DNA from: Clostridia bacterium
GTDB taxonomy: Bacteria > Bacillota > Clostridia > Christensenellales > UBA3700
Direction of reading: 5' to 3'
DNA: 64,000 bases
Assembly (NCBI GenBank): GCA_029060025.1
Contig: JAIDUV010000069.1
Coordinates: forward strand, 1-64,000
Every line of letters begins with the position of its first letter. Within the stretch, counting starts at the first letter, position 1. Below are positions 1 to 9,611 of the stretch, one piece after another. Both the position numbers and the translations under genes were made by a program. Below the pieces are notes generated by a model. It made no database searches, was not told the origin of the DNA, and saw nothing but the letters and a program-made list of their open reading frames with translations.

Positions 1-158
1 AAGTGATATAGATTTTATAATTTATAATGGTCTTTTTAAGCATTATAATACGTAGTTTTTATTTTTATGTAAAATCCTTGACAACAATAACAATATATTT
101 TATAATTGCATTGTGACAGTTGTATATGCTGTTAATAATGATAAATAGGAGGTAATCT

Positions 159-374
159 ATGAAAACGGCGGCAAAAGTATTTATTATTTTGAGTATGATA
201 TGCGGTTGCATAGCAATCTTGCCTTTGATTTTTGGCGGAATTACTCTTTCAAAAATGAAGAAAGCAACGAAAGCATCAGAACTCACTGTATGGGGTATTC
301 TTGACATCTTTTTCTGTGGTATTATCGGCGGAATTTTGGTTCTTTGCCTCAAAGACTCTGACTTGGCAAAGTAA
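159..374 (+). CDS. small membrane protein, hypothetical
   Basis: 71 aa ORF with AGGAGG-like RBS and two hydrophobic segments. Confidence 0.6.
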   Translation: MKTAAKVFIILSMICGCIAILPLIFGGITLSKMKKATKASELTVWGILDIFFCGIIGGILVLCLKDSDLAK

Positions 375-426
375 TCGTAATCTAAAAACAAAAAATGACG
401 CATTTAAATATGCGTTATTTTTTTAG

Positions 427-583
427 TTATAGGGGCTCGTAATAATCAAAGCAAGCGTTACTATTTCGAACTGGCATAATATGGAACACATTATAAGACT
501 TGCCTAAAAGCGTAGAAAAAAATAAGATAGCAAAACTCTCTTATTTACTTTCTTGCAATATGCAAGTCTTGTCAATTGGTGGA
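427..583 (-). repeat. tRNA-3'-linked structured repeat, copy A (next to an apparent tRNA 3' remnant)
   Basis: Extended similarity to 1772-1932, including 'CACATTATAAGACTTGCCTAAAAGCG' and 'TTGCAATATGCAAGTCTTGT.AATTGGTGGA'. Confidence 0.75.
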
Positions 584-678
584 GCAGTAGTAATCTAAAA
601 CGAATATTCTACAAAAAATAAAATTTATCGTCCTCGTATTTTGTACAAACACAATGGGCAATATAAAAGTTGCCTGTT

Positions 679-1509
679 TTATTTTTTGTTGAACTCTTTC
701 ATATGAGTTGTGCTTCCGCCGTCAACCAAAACGTCAACGCCTGCAAGATATCCATTTCTTTCATCTGCAACAGATGCGATTGCAAAGCCAAGTTCTTCCG
801 CTTCACCCATTCTCTTTTCCGCAGCAAAAGGAATGAGCATACCGCCGTCTTTTGATTCAAGGTTACCCATATCTGTTGCAATTAAGCCGGGGCTAAGTGA
901 AACGACTCTTATACCCTTTTCTCCATATTCAAATGCGCATTTTTTTGCGTACCAGCAAACAAAGTTTTTAGACATTGCATAAGCAAAACCTGATACAGCA
1001 TACTCGCCTTTGGATTTTGCTAGTCCGCTCATTTTAACAAGTTTTTTAACAAATAACTCTTCATCAGTATCTGCAAGTTTATAAATTTTTGTCTTGATTA
1101 AAAATTTAGGCAAAACGTAAGCGGAGTTTGACGCTATATCGCAAATAACGCTGCCTTTGTTCATAAGTTTTGAAAACTCTTCATTGACATAAACTGTTCC
1201 AAGAGAGTTTACGCGGATAATAGTTTCCGATTTTGCCATTGCAGGGGAAAGACCTGCCGAGTTGATAACGTTTTTGATTTCACCAAGAGTTGCGGCGTAC
1301 TCTGCAAGTTCTTTCACGCTTTCACGTTTAGAAGTGTCGCAGGTTTTTGCATAAGCAACGTAGCCAAGAGATTTAAGTTCTTCAATTGCTCCGTCAAGTT
1401 TGTTTTGAGTTCTTCCGGAAATAACGATGATTTTTTCTTTTGGCATACACTTTGCAGTAGCAAGTCCCATGCCGCTTCCACCACCGGTGATTACGCAAAC
1501 ACTAGGCAT
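679..1509 (-). CDS. SDR family oxidoreductase
   Basis: Rossmann motif TGGGSGMG near the N-terminus; C-terminal SPGLIATDM and VDGG motifs. Confidence 0.85.
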   Translation of the reverse strand: MPSVCVITGGGSGMGLATAKCMPKEKIIVISGRTQNKLDGAIEELKSLGYVAYAKTCDTSKRESVKELAEYAATLGEIKNVINSAGLSPAMAKSETIIRVNSLGTVYVNEEFSKLMNKGSVICDIASNSAYVLPKFLIKTKIYKLADTDEELFVKKLVKMSGLAKSKGEYAVSGFAYAMSKNFVCWYAKKCAFEYGEKGIRVVSLSPGLIATDMGNLESKDGGMLIPFAAEKRMGEAEELGFAIASVADERNGYLAGVDVLVDGGSTTHMKEFNKK

Positions 1510-1771
1510 TAAAATTTTCCCTCCTTAAATTATGAATATATCTGTTAAAAGTATAGCATCTTCCATAATTTCAGTCAATTAAAAATTAATTTAACAATGC
1601 AAAATTACGATCTCATAATATTATGCTATATGCTACGTCATATTATATTGAGCAAGTCCTGGGATTCGTTCATTAGTTTTATCTAAAATGTGTGGGGAGA
1701 GAAACTAAACAAGATTGCATACGATTATGATAATTAGACTACAAGATTATTTTATAAAGTTATGGTGTTAT

Positions 1772-1932
1772 TTATAGGGCTCGTAAGGAGCGAATGCGAG
1801 CGTCACTATTTCGAACTGCCATAATATTGAACACATTATAAGACTTGCCTAAAAGCGCAGAAAATAAAAATAAGAGAGATTTCACTCTCTTATTTATTTA
1901 CTTGCAATATGCAAGTCTTGTAAATTGGTGGA
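1772..1932 (-). repeat. tRNA-3'-linked structured repeat, copy B (abuts tRNA-Val)
   Basis: Near-duplicate of 427-583; ends in the CCA end of tRNA-Val. Confidence 0.75.
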
Positions 1933-2001
1933 AGTTATAGGGCTCGAACCTATGACCCTCTGCTTGTAAGGCAGATGCTCTCCCAACTGAGCTAAACTTC
2001 C
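1926..2001 (-). tRNA. tRNA-Val(TAC)
   Basis: Cloverleaf on minus strand GGAAGTTTAGCTCAGTTGGGAGAGCATCTGCCTTACAAGCAG...GGTTCGAGCCCTATAACTTCCACCA. Confidence 0.93.
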
Positions 2002-2118
2002 ATTTGTCGATTGCCTATTGATTTTAGCATAATACAAAAGTGATGTCAAACGATTTTAAATATTTTCTTGACAGTATACAAAAAATTTAATAAACTATAA
2101 TTATCAGAGAGGTGTAAT

Positions 2119-2376
2119 ATGGTAAAGGCAATGTTTAGTATATTGGTGGTGTTTCTCGTAATCATTATAATATTGTTATGCGTGGGGTATTGGTTTTTCA
2201 ATTATACCACGTTGGAGAAATTGGGATACGCCGACGTTGAGATTGCCGAGACGGAGTTGCCCAACGGTGAAAAGGTATCTGTTACGCCGCGCAGTATAGG
2301 CATCGAAAATATGACTATGAAAGAACTGCTTAATTGGTTTAAAGACAGACTTAAGTCTGGCAAGACTGCGGAGTAG
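2119..2376 (+). CDS. small single-TM protein, hypothetical
   Basis: 85 aa ORF, RBS GAGAGGTG, N-terminal TM helix. Confidence 0.55.
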   Translation: MVKAMFSILVVFLVIIIILLCVGYWFFNYTTLEKLGYADVEIAETELPNGEKVSVTPRSIGIENMTMKELLNWFKDRLKSGKTAE

Positions 2377-2398
2377 TTTAAATCTATTAAATAATTTG

Positions 2399-2478
2399 AT
2401 GTCATTTCGACCGTAGTGGAGAAATCTCAATCTATTTGCTGATATTATGAGATTCTTAGACTGCTTTCGGAATGACAT
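2399..2478. repeat. dispersed palindromic repeat (ATGTCATTTCGACC...GAGAAATCTC type)
   Basis: Long imperfect hairpin: ATGTCATTTCGACCGTAGTGGAGAAATCTC pairs with GAGATTCTTAGACTGCTTTCGGAATGACAT; partial copies at 12171, 16043 and 55830. Confidence 0.75.
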
Positions 2479-2481
2479 TTT

Positions 2482-3312
2482 TTATTTTGCTTTATTAAGC
2501 AACTCGATTAAATACGGAATTGTTTTTTCAAATTTTAAACCGTACCAATGCGATTTATCAAGACTTGTGACCTCGACAGTTTTTTGCGTGTACTTGACAG
2601 CCAAGTCTAGACTTTGGGACAAGTCTAGGTCGTTTGCAAGCGCTCCGGTGAGCGTTGACGCAAAGGCGTCACCGCTTCCCAAGAACTCGCCTTTGACTTC
2701 TTGCGTATCAATAAAATTTACTCTATTGCCGTCGCAGTAAGCAAGGCACATACCTGTCTTTGTCCTTATTCCCGTAATTACAAATCTTTTAATGCCTTTA
2801 TCAATAAGACTATTGCATATATTTAAGATACTGTCTTTTGTTTGTATTGGAGAATATTCCGTACTCGACAAAAGGCAGGCTTCGCTTAAGTTGGGTAGCG
2901 CAACAAAACTTTTTTGGCACAGAGCCGCGATATTATGCGCAAAGTCATCAGTAATGCCGTCATAGAAAATTCCGTTTTCTGCCATTGCCGGATCGACGAT
3001 AAGTTGGGCGTCGGGGTAGAGGCTGCACACTTCTTCTGCTGCTTTGACTGCTGCGCTTGAGCCTAAGTATCCTAAGTATATAAAGTCAAATTCGAGACCA
3101 AGTGATTTATAATGTTTTGCGGCAGGTACGATGTTGTCTTTAAGGTCAATATAGGTATATCCTTTAAAGCCGCTTGTATGCGTGGAGAGAAGGGCAATAG
3201 GTAGAGATACGGTCTCTATACCCATTGCGGAAATTATCGGCAAGGCTACGCTCAACGAGCATTGTCCAAATGACGAATAATCTTGAATTGTCAATACTTT
3301 TTTATCTTTCAT
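2482..3312 (-). CDS. pyridoxamine/pyridoxal kinase (PfkB/ribokinase superfamily)
   Basis: 276 aa; MKDKKVLTIQDYSSFGQCS N-terminus and GEFLGSGDAFAS motif typical of PdxK/PdxY. Confidence 0.85.
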   Translation of the reverse strand: MKDKKVLTIQDYSSFGQCSLSVALPIISAMGIETVSLPIALLSTHTSGFKGYTYIDLKDNIVPAAKHYKSLGLEFDFIYLGYLGSSAAVKAAEEVCSLYPDAQLIVDPAMAENGIFYDGITDDFAHNIAALCQKSFVALPNLSEACLLSSTEYSPIQTKDSILNICNSLIDKGIKRFVITGIRTKTGMCLAYCDGNRVNFIDTQEVKGEFLGSGDAFASTLTGALANDLDLSQSLDLAVKYTQKTVEVTSLDKSHWYGLKFEKTIPYLIELLNKAK

Positions 3313-3334
3313 AAATTCTGTTTACCTTTGATTA

Positions 3335-4006
3335 TTATCGCAATTCGTCGTTGTTTTCAGATGTTATATCTTTTTGCGCTCTTTCTTGCGTCGACTCAAT
3401 TTCACTTGACGTATTTTGCGTAGTCGTATCGTCTAATGCGGCTGGTGATGCGACTTGAGGCGTGCGGTTGTAAATCTTTTGGAATATTCGCTTAAGTTGG
3501 CAAGCGTAAAGCAATACTGTTGCTACCACTGCGGATATTGTGCCTTGCAGGATATTAAAAGGCAAGTTGACGACACCGCCAGTCCAACTGTCTTCTGCAA
3601 GCAAAAGACCTTCGGCAAGAAAATATCCAAGCGCCATTTCTAATCCGCCGACAATGCTTCCCAAGCAATAAAATATTGATTGCGGAACTTGGTTTTTGAC
3701 TGTTTTAGAGATTATTTTGAATAAAAGTCCTGCAATCAAGCCTTCCAGAGCCTTTATTACTAGGGTAAACGGCGCATAAGCCATATATCCCAAAATGACG
3801 TCACCGAGCATTGCGCCCAATGCGCCGGTGATAAGAGCGGGGATAGGACCTAGAAGACACGCCGACATAAAGATTGGAATATCTCCGAAGTTGTAATATC
3901 CCGACGCAAGCGGAACGCTTGCAAGTGTGAGTGCGGTTGTCAAAGCCGTCATCAATGCGGTGAATACGATAAGGCGTATTCTCTTTGTTCTCTTGCTGGA
4001 ATCCAT
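3335..4006 (-). CDS. ECF transporter S component, likely riboflavin (RibU-like)
   Basis: Multi-TM protein, start taken at ATG 4006 (MDSSKRTKRIRLIV...); directly downstream of a predicted FMN riboswitch. Confidence 0.75.
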   Translation of the reverse strand: MDSSKRTKRIRLIVFTALMTALTTALTLASVPLASGYYNFGDIPIFMSACLLGPIPALITGALGAMLGDVILGYMAYAPFTLVIKALEGLIAGLLFKIISKTVKNQVPQSIFYCLGSIVGGLEMALGYFLAEGLLLAEDSWTGGVVNLPFNILQGTISAVVATVLLYACQLKRIFQKIYNRTPQVASPAALDDTTTQNTSSEIESTQERAQKDITSENNDELR

Positions 4007-4071
4007 AGTTTGCTCCTTTAAGGGCAAAAACAAAGCGTCAAAATAATGCAACTTGAGTTGCAATTAAATCT

Positions 4072-4195
4072 AATCTTTCCCATTCTGACTTTACAGGCGG
4101 TTACGGAATCTCACCGTATCGGCTGTTGGGGCTGTTGGACTCGTTCGCTCAAAGGCGACATTACCACCGGTCAGCATTTCGCTTGCCCAAAGATT
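4072..4195 (-). promoter_or_regulatory. FMN riboswitch (RFN element)
   Basis: Minus strand AATCTTTGGGCAAGCGAAATGCTGACCGGTGGTAATGTC...ACGGTGAGATTCCGTAACCGCCTGTAAAGTCAGAATGGGAAAGATT matches the RFN layout. Confidence 0.85.
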
Positions 4196-4282
4196 GTTTT
4201 TTTCTTAATAATAACGCCAAGCCGACCTGTTGTCAAGTGACTTGGCGAAAGTTTTTAAAAAAATATTTCTCTCTTATTTCTT

Positions 4283-4921
4283 CTAGTTTTCTCTTTCTTC
4301 AAATTCTTTTACGGCGGTGTAGGTCTTGAATGCCAAGAATTTTGCGCCTTTGGAGTTAAAGTGTAGCATATCTTCCGAGTATAATGAAGTTTTGCCTTGC
4401 GTAATATTGTATAAATCAATATATGGAATTTGATATTCGCTCAAAATCTCTTTTTGTATTTTAACGATTTTTGAGAGGTTTTCGTGAGAAAAATCAAATT
4501 CGTGCAAGTTGGTATCCACATACGCCATAGGACTAGTCATTGCAATAATTTGAGGTTTACTCTTAAGATTGTTGATACTGTTGATAATCGACCTATATGC
4601 GTTGGAAAAATCTGCTTCGTTTGTAAAGTTTTTTTGTCTGGCGTCATTGGTGCCAAGCAGCATTATTACGTAATTTGGTGAGTATTGTTCAAGCAGACTC
4701 AAAGCAGGAAGATTGAAATAGCACTTGGCGCTGTGGCGGTTGAGCGCATAACCTGCAAAGCCTAAATTAACCACGTCAAAGTTTTTGCCAAGCAGTTTGG
4801 CAAGTCGAGCAGGGTAACTCTCGACTTTTCTATTGAGGAGCGTCGTACCGTAGGTCAGGCTATCACCCACGCAAGCAACTTTTATCCCCTCAAAATTCAC
4901 ATTTACGCAAGGTATCCTCAT
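4283..4921 (-). CDS. SGNH/GDSL hydrolase
   Basis: VGDSLTYGT block I, LLGTNDAR block III, DMLHFNSKG block V. Confidence 0.85.
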   Translation of the reverse strand: MRIPCVNVNFEGIKVACVGDSLTYGTTLLNRKVESYPARLAKLLGKNFDVVNLGFAGYALNRHSAKCYFNLPALSLLEQYSPNYVIMLLGTNDARQKNFTNEADFSNAYRSIINSINNLKSKPQIIAMTSPMAYVDTNLHEFDFSHENLSKIVKIQKEILSEYQIPYIDLYNITQGKTSLYSEDMLHFNSKGAKFLAFKTYTAVKEFEEREN

Positions 4922-5152
4922 AAATTTTCTCCATAGATTTAAATGAATAATTCTATATGCAATATTATATCATAAGAAAATTATCAAGCCAACTATTTTT
5001 TTAAATTTTTGAAAATTTGCCGAAATGTGTCGATAAATTCATTTATTATATAATAATTATTTATATTTTAAATAATTATTATGAGAGATATTTTAAATTC
5101 TTGACTTTTTTTTGATAATAGATAATAATATTGATGTGTTATTTTTGTATAG

Positions 5153-5227
5153 GCATCCATAGTCTAATGGATAAAACATCACCCTCCGACGGTGAAGTTA
5201 TGCGTTCGAGTCGCATTGGGTGCGCCA
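5153..5227 (+). tRNA. tRNA-Arg(CCG)
   Basis: GCATCCA acceptor pairs TGGGTGC; anticodon loop CTCCGAC; encoded CCA. Confidence 0.9.
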
Positions 5228-5343
5228 TATACAATTTTACTTGAACGAGGCATAGTTTGGCTGTAGAATATTCTTGAAAGTACAACTCATCTGTGTTATA
5301 ATATATTTGCTGAAATAATAAAAATATGGCGAGGTAATCATAG

Positions 5344-5823
5344 ATGAAAGATAAAGCATTGGTTGTAATTGATATTCAAAACGACATCACTAAAAATTAC
5401 AAAGAAATAATCGACAATATCAACGCCGCTATTGATTGGGCTGTAGATAATGATATGCATATTGTATATATTAAACATAACAACTTATCGGCAGGCACTC
5501 GAACATTTAAACCCGATACGCGAGGAGCGGAGTTGGTATCAGATATGAAGATTGTGTCTGACAACATATTTGTAAAGAGTAAGGGTAATGCATTGACAAG
5601 CGAAAAGTTTGCTTCTTTTATAAGCGAAAACGATATTAAAGAATTTTATATCGCAGGCGCAGACGCAATTGCCTGTGTAAAATCCACTTGCTATAATATG
5701 GCAAAGAATGGGTACATAGTTCACGTTTTATCTGACTGCATTACAAGTTATGATAAAAAGAAGATTCCAGAAATGTTAAATTACTACGAACGCAACGGTT
5801 GCAAAATTGAAACATTGAATTAG
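5344..5823 (+). CDS. isochorismatase family cysteine hydrolase
   Basis: ALVVIDIQNDIT...AGADAIACVKSTCYNMAKNGY. Confidence 0.8.
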   Translation: MKDKALVVIDIQNDITKNYKEIIDNINAAIDWAVDNDMHIVYIKHNNLSAGTRTFKPDTRGAELVSDMKIVSDNIFVKSKGNALTSEKFASFISENDIKEFYIAGADAIACVKSTCYNMAKNGYIVHVLSDCITSYDKKKIPEMLNYYERNGCKIETLN

Positions 5824-5996
5824 TAGGGTATGCCATTACAACCTTAATATTTAAACTGGCTTATAATTTAAAATTACTAATAAACGTCGATAATAATTTT
5901 TTAAGAGATATCTATTAAAATATAATTAGATATTGACAGATAAATGTTATGCACAGTATAATGTTTATAAAGAAAGGTTAAATTAAGGAGACTTTT

Positions 5997-7670
5997 ATGG
6001 AAAAGAAATTGAGCAGAAAAAACTTAGCGGTTTCATTGATGACACTTTTTGCAATTGTCGCAATTATGCTAGGCACAGTTTTTATCAGCGGTTGTAAAGG
6101 TTGGGGGAAATTGAATTATGATAAAGAGCGCGGCAATATCGCAGTTGAAAAAGTTGAAAATGCGCAGTATACGCCTGATATTGATAAATATCTGTCGACC
6201 AATTCCGCGCAGACAGCAAGTTTTGCTGCGAGTGACGACGAAAACGAGCGCGTAGACGAATTTACCGCGCTTATCGAAGAATACGCGACTGTCCAAAATT
6301 ACGCAGGCGCAGGTAAGTATTTGGGCTACGATATATACGAGATAAAAAATGAAATAAAGTTTGTAGTAGAAATGGTGCCTGCCTTCAATCAATGGTTTAG
6401 GATGCCCACTATGAGAGAAAAACAAGGCTTTGCGGCAATACCTTATTATGAAAATTGGGCGTATTATCTTGAAATGGACGAAGAAACGTCTATGCTGTCC
6501 ATAACACGTGTTTGCTGGTCTACAAGAAGCAGTTATTATGATTTTGAAAAGGGAGAAGAGGTCGAAGAGTACGAAGACGGCTCTAGTTTTATACAGTATG
6601 AGATAATGAAAACCAATTATCTTGAAACGGAAGAGGATGAAATTGTAGAGTGTTTTATATATTCGGTAGGTATTGACAATGTAAAAAGATCAAATTATTA
6701 CAATTCTAATACACAAGATTATTATCCTTTTGAATATCAATATTTGAGAAACGTAAAAGATAAGTCTATGGTAAAATACCATATTACGGCGGCGAATAGA
6801 GGGCGTAGCGGAATGGATATCAGAGGCTTGAATCCTTATGGCGTAAGAAGAGAGTTTACAGTAGTCAATTACGATGGATATAAGGATATTTCTGTGACGA
6901 AGATCGATCAAAAATTCGCTACCTTAGAGGAGCCGGGAAATAACGGTTGCGTGGATTTTGATATAGACGATCCAAATCTCAATATTTTGTTTGAGGCAAC
7001 AGGTTATGACGGCAAGATTGCCGACTTGACTCCCAACGAAATGATGGATGGGATTTCCAAGCATATAGTCGACAATTTTGAAATTAAAAACAATTGGGCA
7101 ACAATTTATAAAGAGCAAGCCGACGCAGTGGAAGTCAAAAATATATACGGACCGTTCTACGGAAAAGATATGTGGACTAACAATGTAAATGTCTATGTGG
7201 CTTGTCGCGGACATCATCAAGACGAAATAGAATTTTCAGCATCAGCCGACATAAACGATATGTCAAAATTCGATTTAACAAAAGAGTACTCGCTCAGTAT
7301 GGCGCTTAAATCGCGAGAAACCGGTAAAATATATATAATTGCTACCGATTATCATAAAATTGAAAAAGTCAATTACAATGGAAGCAACGAAACTTATTAC
7401 AGAATATATGGGGCAAATATAGATTTGGACGCGTCGTCAATCGCAGTAGACGAAAACGGAATTTATGATGTTGTATGTGTATTGACTGCTAAGGAAAACG
7501 GCGAGGACGTTATTTTATTCGATACTAAAGAAGTGGGATTTTTGCGTCAATATTACGGATTGATAATTCCCGACAGCGTAGACTCTAAAGGCGTAACACA
7601 TAAATATTCGGTAAGAGGCGTAGGGGGAAAACTTACAATTACGGTGACAAGCGGCGCTGACGTAGCATAA
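5997..7670 (+). CDS. putative lipoprotein, hypothetical
   Basis: 557 aa, signal peptide with lipobox-like ISGC, RBS AAGGAG. Confidence 0.7.
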   Translation: MEKKLSRKNLAVSLMTLFAIVAIMLGTVFISGCKGWGKLNYDKERGNIAVEKVENAQYTPDIDKYLSTNSAQTASFAASDDENERVDEFTALIEEYATVQNYAGAGKYLGYDIYEIKNEIKFVVEMVPAFNQWFRMPTMREKQGFAAIPYYENWAYYLEMDEETSMLSITRVCWSTRSSYYDFEKGEEVEEYEDGSSFIQYEIMKTNYLETEEDEIVECFIYSVGIDNVKRSNYYNSNTQDYYPFEYQYLRNVKDKSMVKYHITAANRGRSGMDIRGLNPYGVRREFTVVNYDGYKDISVTKIDQKFATLEEPGNNGCVDFDIDDPNLNILFEATGYDGKIADLTPNEMMDGISKHIVDNFEIKNNWATIYKEQADAVEVKNIYGPFYGKDMWTNNVNVYVACRGHHQDEIEFSASADINDMSKFDLTKEYSLSMALKSRETGKIYIIATDYHKIEKVNYNGSNETYYRIYGANIDLDASSIAVDENGIYDVVCVLTAKENGEDVILFDTKEVGFLRQYYGLIIPDSVDSKGVTHKYSVRGVGGKLTITVTSGADVA

Positions 7671-7707
7671 TCGTTTTTTAATAATGCGAGCAAGGCGAGG
7701 TTATTAA

Positions 7708-8577
7708 ATGCATATTGTCGAAAGCAAAACAATATTATCACCTAAAAACGGAATGAACTTATATAGAGGTTGTTTGCACGGCTGTATTTACTGTGATTCA
7801 AGAAGTGATTGCTATCAAATGCATCACGATTTTGAAGACATAGAAGTCAAAGGCAATGCGCTTACGCTCCTTGAAGACGCTCTGAGAAGAAAGCGAAAAA
7901 AGTGTATGATTGGCACCGGCTCTATGACAGATCCCTATATTCCGCTTGAATCTAAGATTTGCAACGTTCGTAAGTCTTTGGAGATTATTGATAGGTATGG
8001 ATTTGGCTTTACAGTAATCACTAAATCGGATTTGATTCTTAGAGATTTAGATTTGCTCAAAAGAATCAACGAAAAGACAAAATGCGTAGTGCAGATGACG
8101 CTGACGACCTATGACGAAGATCTGTGTCGCAAGATAGAGCCCGGCGTATGCACAACTAAGCGCAGAGTAGAGGTGCTCAATATCTTGCGAGACAATGGCA
8201 TACCCACCGTAGTATGGCTGTCTCCTATACTTCCGTTTATCAATGATACGCGAGAAAATATAGAAGGTATATTGGGGTATTGCTCCCAAGCAAAGGTGCA
8301 CGGCATAATTTGCTTTGGAATGGGTGTGACTTTGCGTAGCGGGAATAGAGAATATTTTTATAGACAATTGGATAAACATTTTCCCGGAATGGCTCAAAAG
8401 TATAGACGCGTCTATGGAGATAGTTATATAGTCAACAGTCCTAGAAATGCAGAATTGATGAAAATATTCAGCGCATATTGCGATAAATTGGGTATCATTC
8501 ACAACAATGACGAATTATTCAAATATCTAAGTATGTTTGAAGAAAAGGCAAAATATGAACAGTTAAGAATGTTTTGA
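7708..8577 (+). CDS. SPL-family radical SAM protein
   Basis: CLHGCIYCDSR radical SAM cysteine motif; IGTGSMTDPYIPLE. Confidence 0.85.
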   Translation: MHIVESKTILSPKNGMNLYRGCLHGCIYCDSRSDCYQMHHDFEDIEVKGNALTLLEDALRRKRKKCMIGTGSMTDPYIPLESKICNVRKSLEIIDRYGFGFTVITKSDLILRDLDLLKRINEKTKCVVQMTLTTYDEDLCRKIEPGVCTTKRRVEVLNILRDNGIPTVVWLSPILPFINDTRENIEGILGYCSQAKVHGIICFGMGVTLRSGNREYFYRQLDKHFPGMAQKYRRVYGDSYIVNSPRNAELMKIFSAYCDKLGIIHNNDELFKYLSMFEEKAKYEQLRMF

Positions 8578-8724
8578 TTCAATACGCTATTTGCTAGACA
8601 AGTCCAAACACTATAGAAGTAACTTTGGGCATAAATCAAAATTCAAATTTAAAAAGATTGGCATAATTGTTGCAATCTTTAAAAATATGATATATAATCT
8701 TATCGTCAAGCAATTGGCGATTAT

Positions 8725-8801
8725 CTGGGTGTGGCGCAGTTTGGTAGCGCGCTAGACTGGGGGTCTAGAGGCCGCAAGTTCAAGTCTTGTCACTCAGACC
8801 A
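8725..8801 (+). tRNA. tRNA-Pro(GGG)
   Basis: CTGGGTG acceptor pairs CACTCAG; anticodon loop CTGGGGG; encoded CCA. Confidence 0.92.
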
Positions 8802-8930
8802 GATGGCAAGTTTCGCTTGTCCGAGGAAAATAAAAGGAGAGAAGGAGTTCTCTCTTTTTTATTTTCCAAGAAATGCTCACTTGCCAAAGTCTTTGTAACG
8901 AAGATAGTCCGAACTGTGACGCTCGCACAG
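8802..8930 (+). repeat. tRNA-3'-linked structured repeat, divergent copy C
   Basis: GGCAAGT...ACTTGCC closing stem, GGAAAATAAAAGGAGAGAA/TTCTCTCTTTTTTATTTTCC hairpin, shared AGTCCGAACTGTGACGCTCGCA tail. Confidence 0.5.
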
Positions 8931-8965
8931 GGCGCGATACCGCTTGGGTAAGACATCCGTAGTGC

Positions 8966-9115
8966 TCACAGATCGTCTACGTCTTGCGTAGGTGCGCTAT
9001 GGTCGTCATAAGCGGGCGTTCCGGTATAAGAACCGTTTACGTCAAAATTGCTAGAGAGAGATTTCTGGTTGTTTGCAGAAGTTTTAAAATTTAGTTTTTT
9101 GAGTTTTTTCTTCAT
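8966..9115 (-). CDS. small acidic-tailed protein (49 aa, ...VNGSYTGTP...QDVDDL)
   Basis: Not in the ORF track; translation MKKKLKKLNFKTSANNQKSLSSNFDVNGSYTGTPAYDDHSAPTQDVDDL. Confidence 0.5.
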   Translation of the reverse strand: MKKKLKKLNFKTSANNQKSLSSNFDVNGSYTGTPAYDDHSAPTQDVDDL

Positions 9116-9262
9116 AAGGTTTTGTTAAATTCCTTTATAGTTTTATATTACTGATTATATCCTTATGTGTTGAGTCATATACTTTTTGGGGAAGAGTACT
9201 TTGAGAAAAGCGTATTAAGTATTTACAAAATAATAAAATTGTAATTATTTATAAAAAAGTGC

Positions 9263-9291
9263 TTGACAAGAGTTGACGTAATAAATATAAT
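9263..9291 (+). promoter_or_regulatory. feo promoter: TTGACA-17-TATAAT
   Basis: Full consensus hexamers with 17-nt spacing upstream of feoA. Confidence 0.75.
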
Positions 9292-9298
9292 GTTAGTG

Positions 9299-9317
9299 TA
9301 GGATAACTTTTATCCTA
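9299..9317. promoter_or_regulatory. palindromic operator TAGGATAA-CTT-TTATCCTA
   Basis: Perfect 8-bp inverted repeat at the predicted feo transcription start. Confidence 0.65.
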
Positions 9318-9362
9318 TATTTAAAAATCAAAAAGTTAGTTTAAGATAACTTTGGAGGTTGT

Positions 9363-9611
9363 ATGCAATTATTATCTTCGCCAATAGGCAAGCAAGTCAA
9401 GATAGTCGACGTGACTACTGATGATAAGACTAAAAATCGCTTGCAGAATATCGGCATTATAGTGGGCGGGCAAATCACGTTGTTACAGTCTAATTTCGGC
9501 GATTTGATTGTAAAGGTACGCGAATGTAGAGTCGCGATGAACAAAGACGTCGCAAAGCATATTATTGTGGAGGTGAGCAATGAAGAAGTCACGACAGACC
9601 AAGCGCTGTGA
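9363..9611 (+). CDS. feoA: FeoA family protein
   Basis: SH3-like small protein overlapping feoB; RBS TGGAGG. Confidence 0.9.
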   Translation: MQLLSSPIGKQVKIVDVTTDDKTKNRLQNIGIIVGGQITLLQSNFGDLIVKVRECRVAMNKDVAKHIIVEVSNEEVTTDQAL

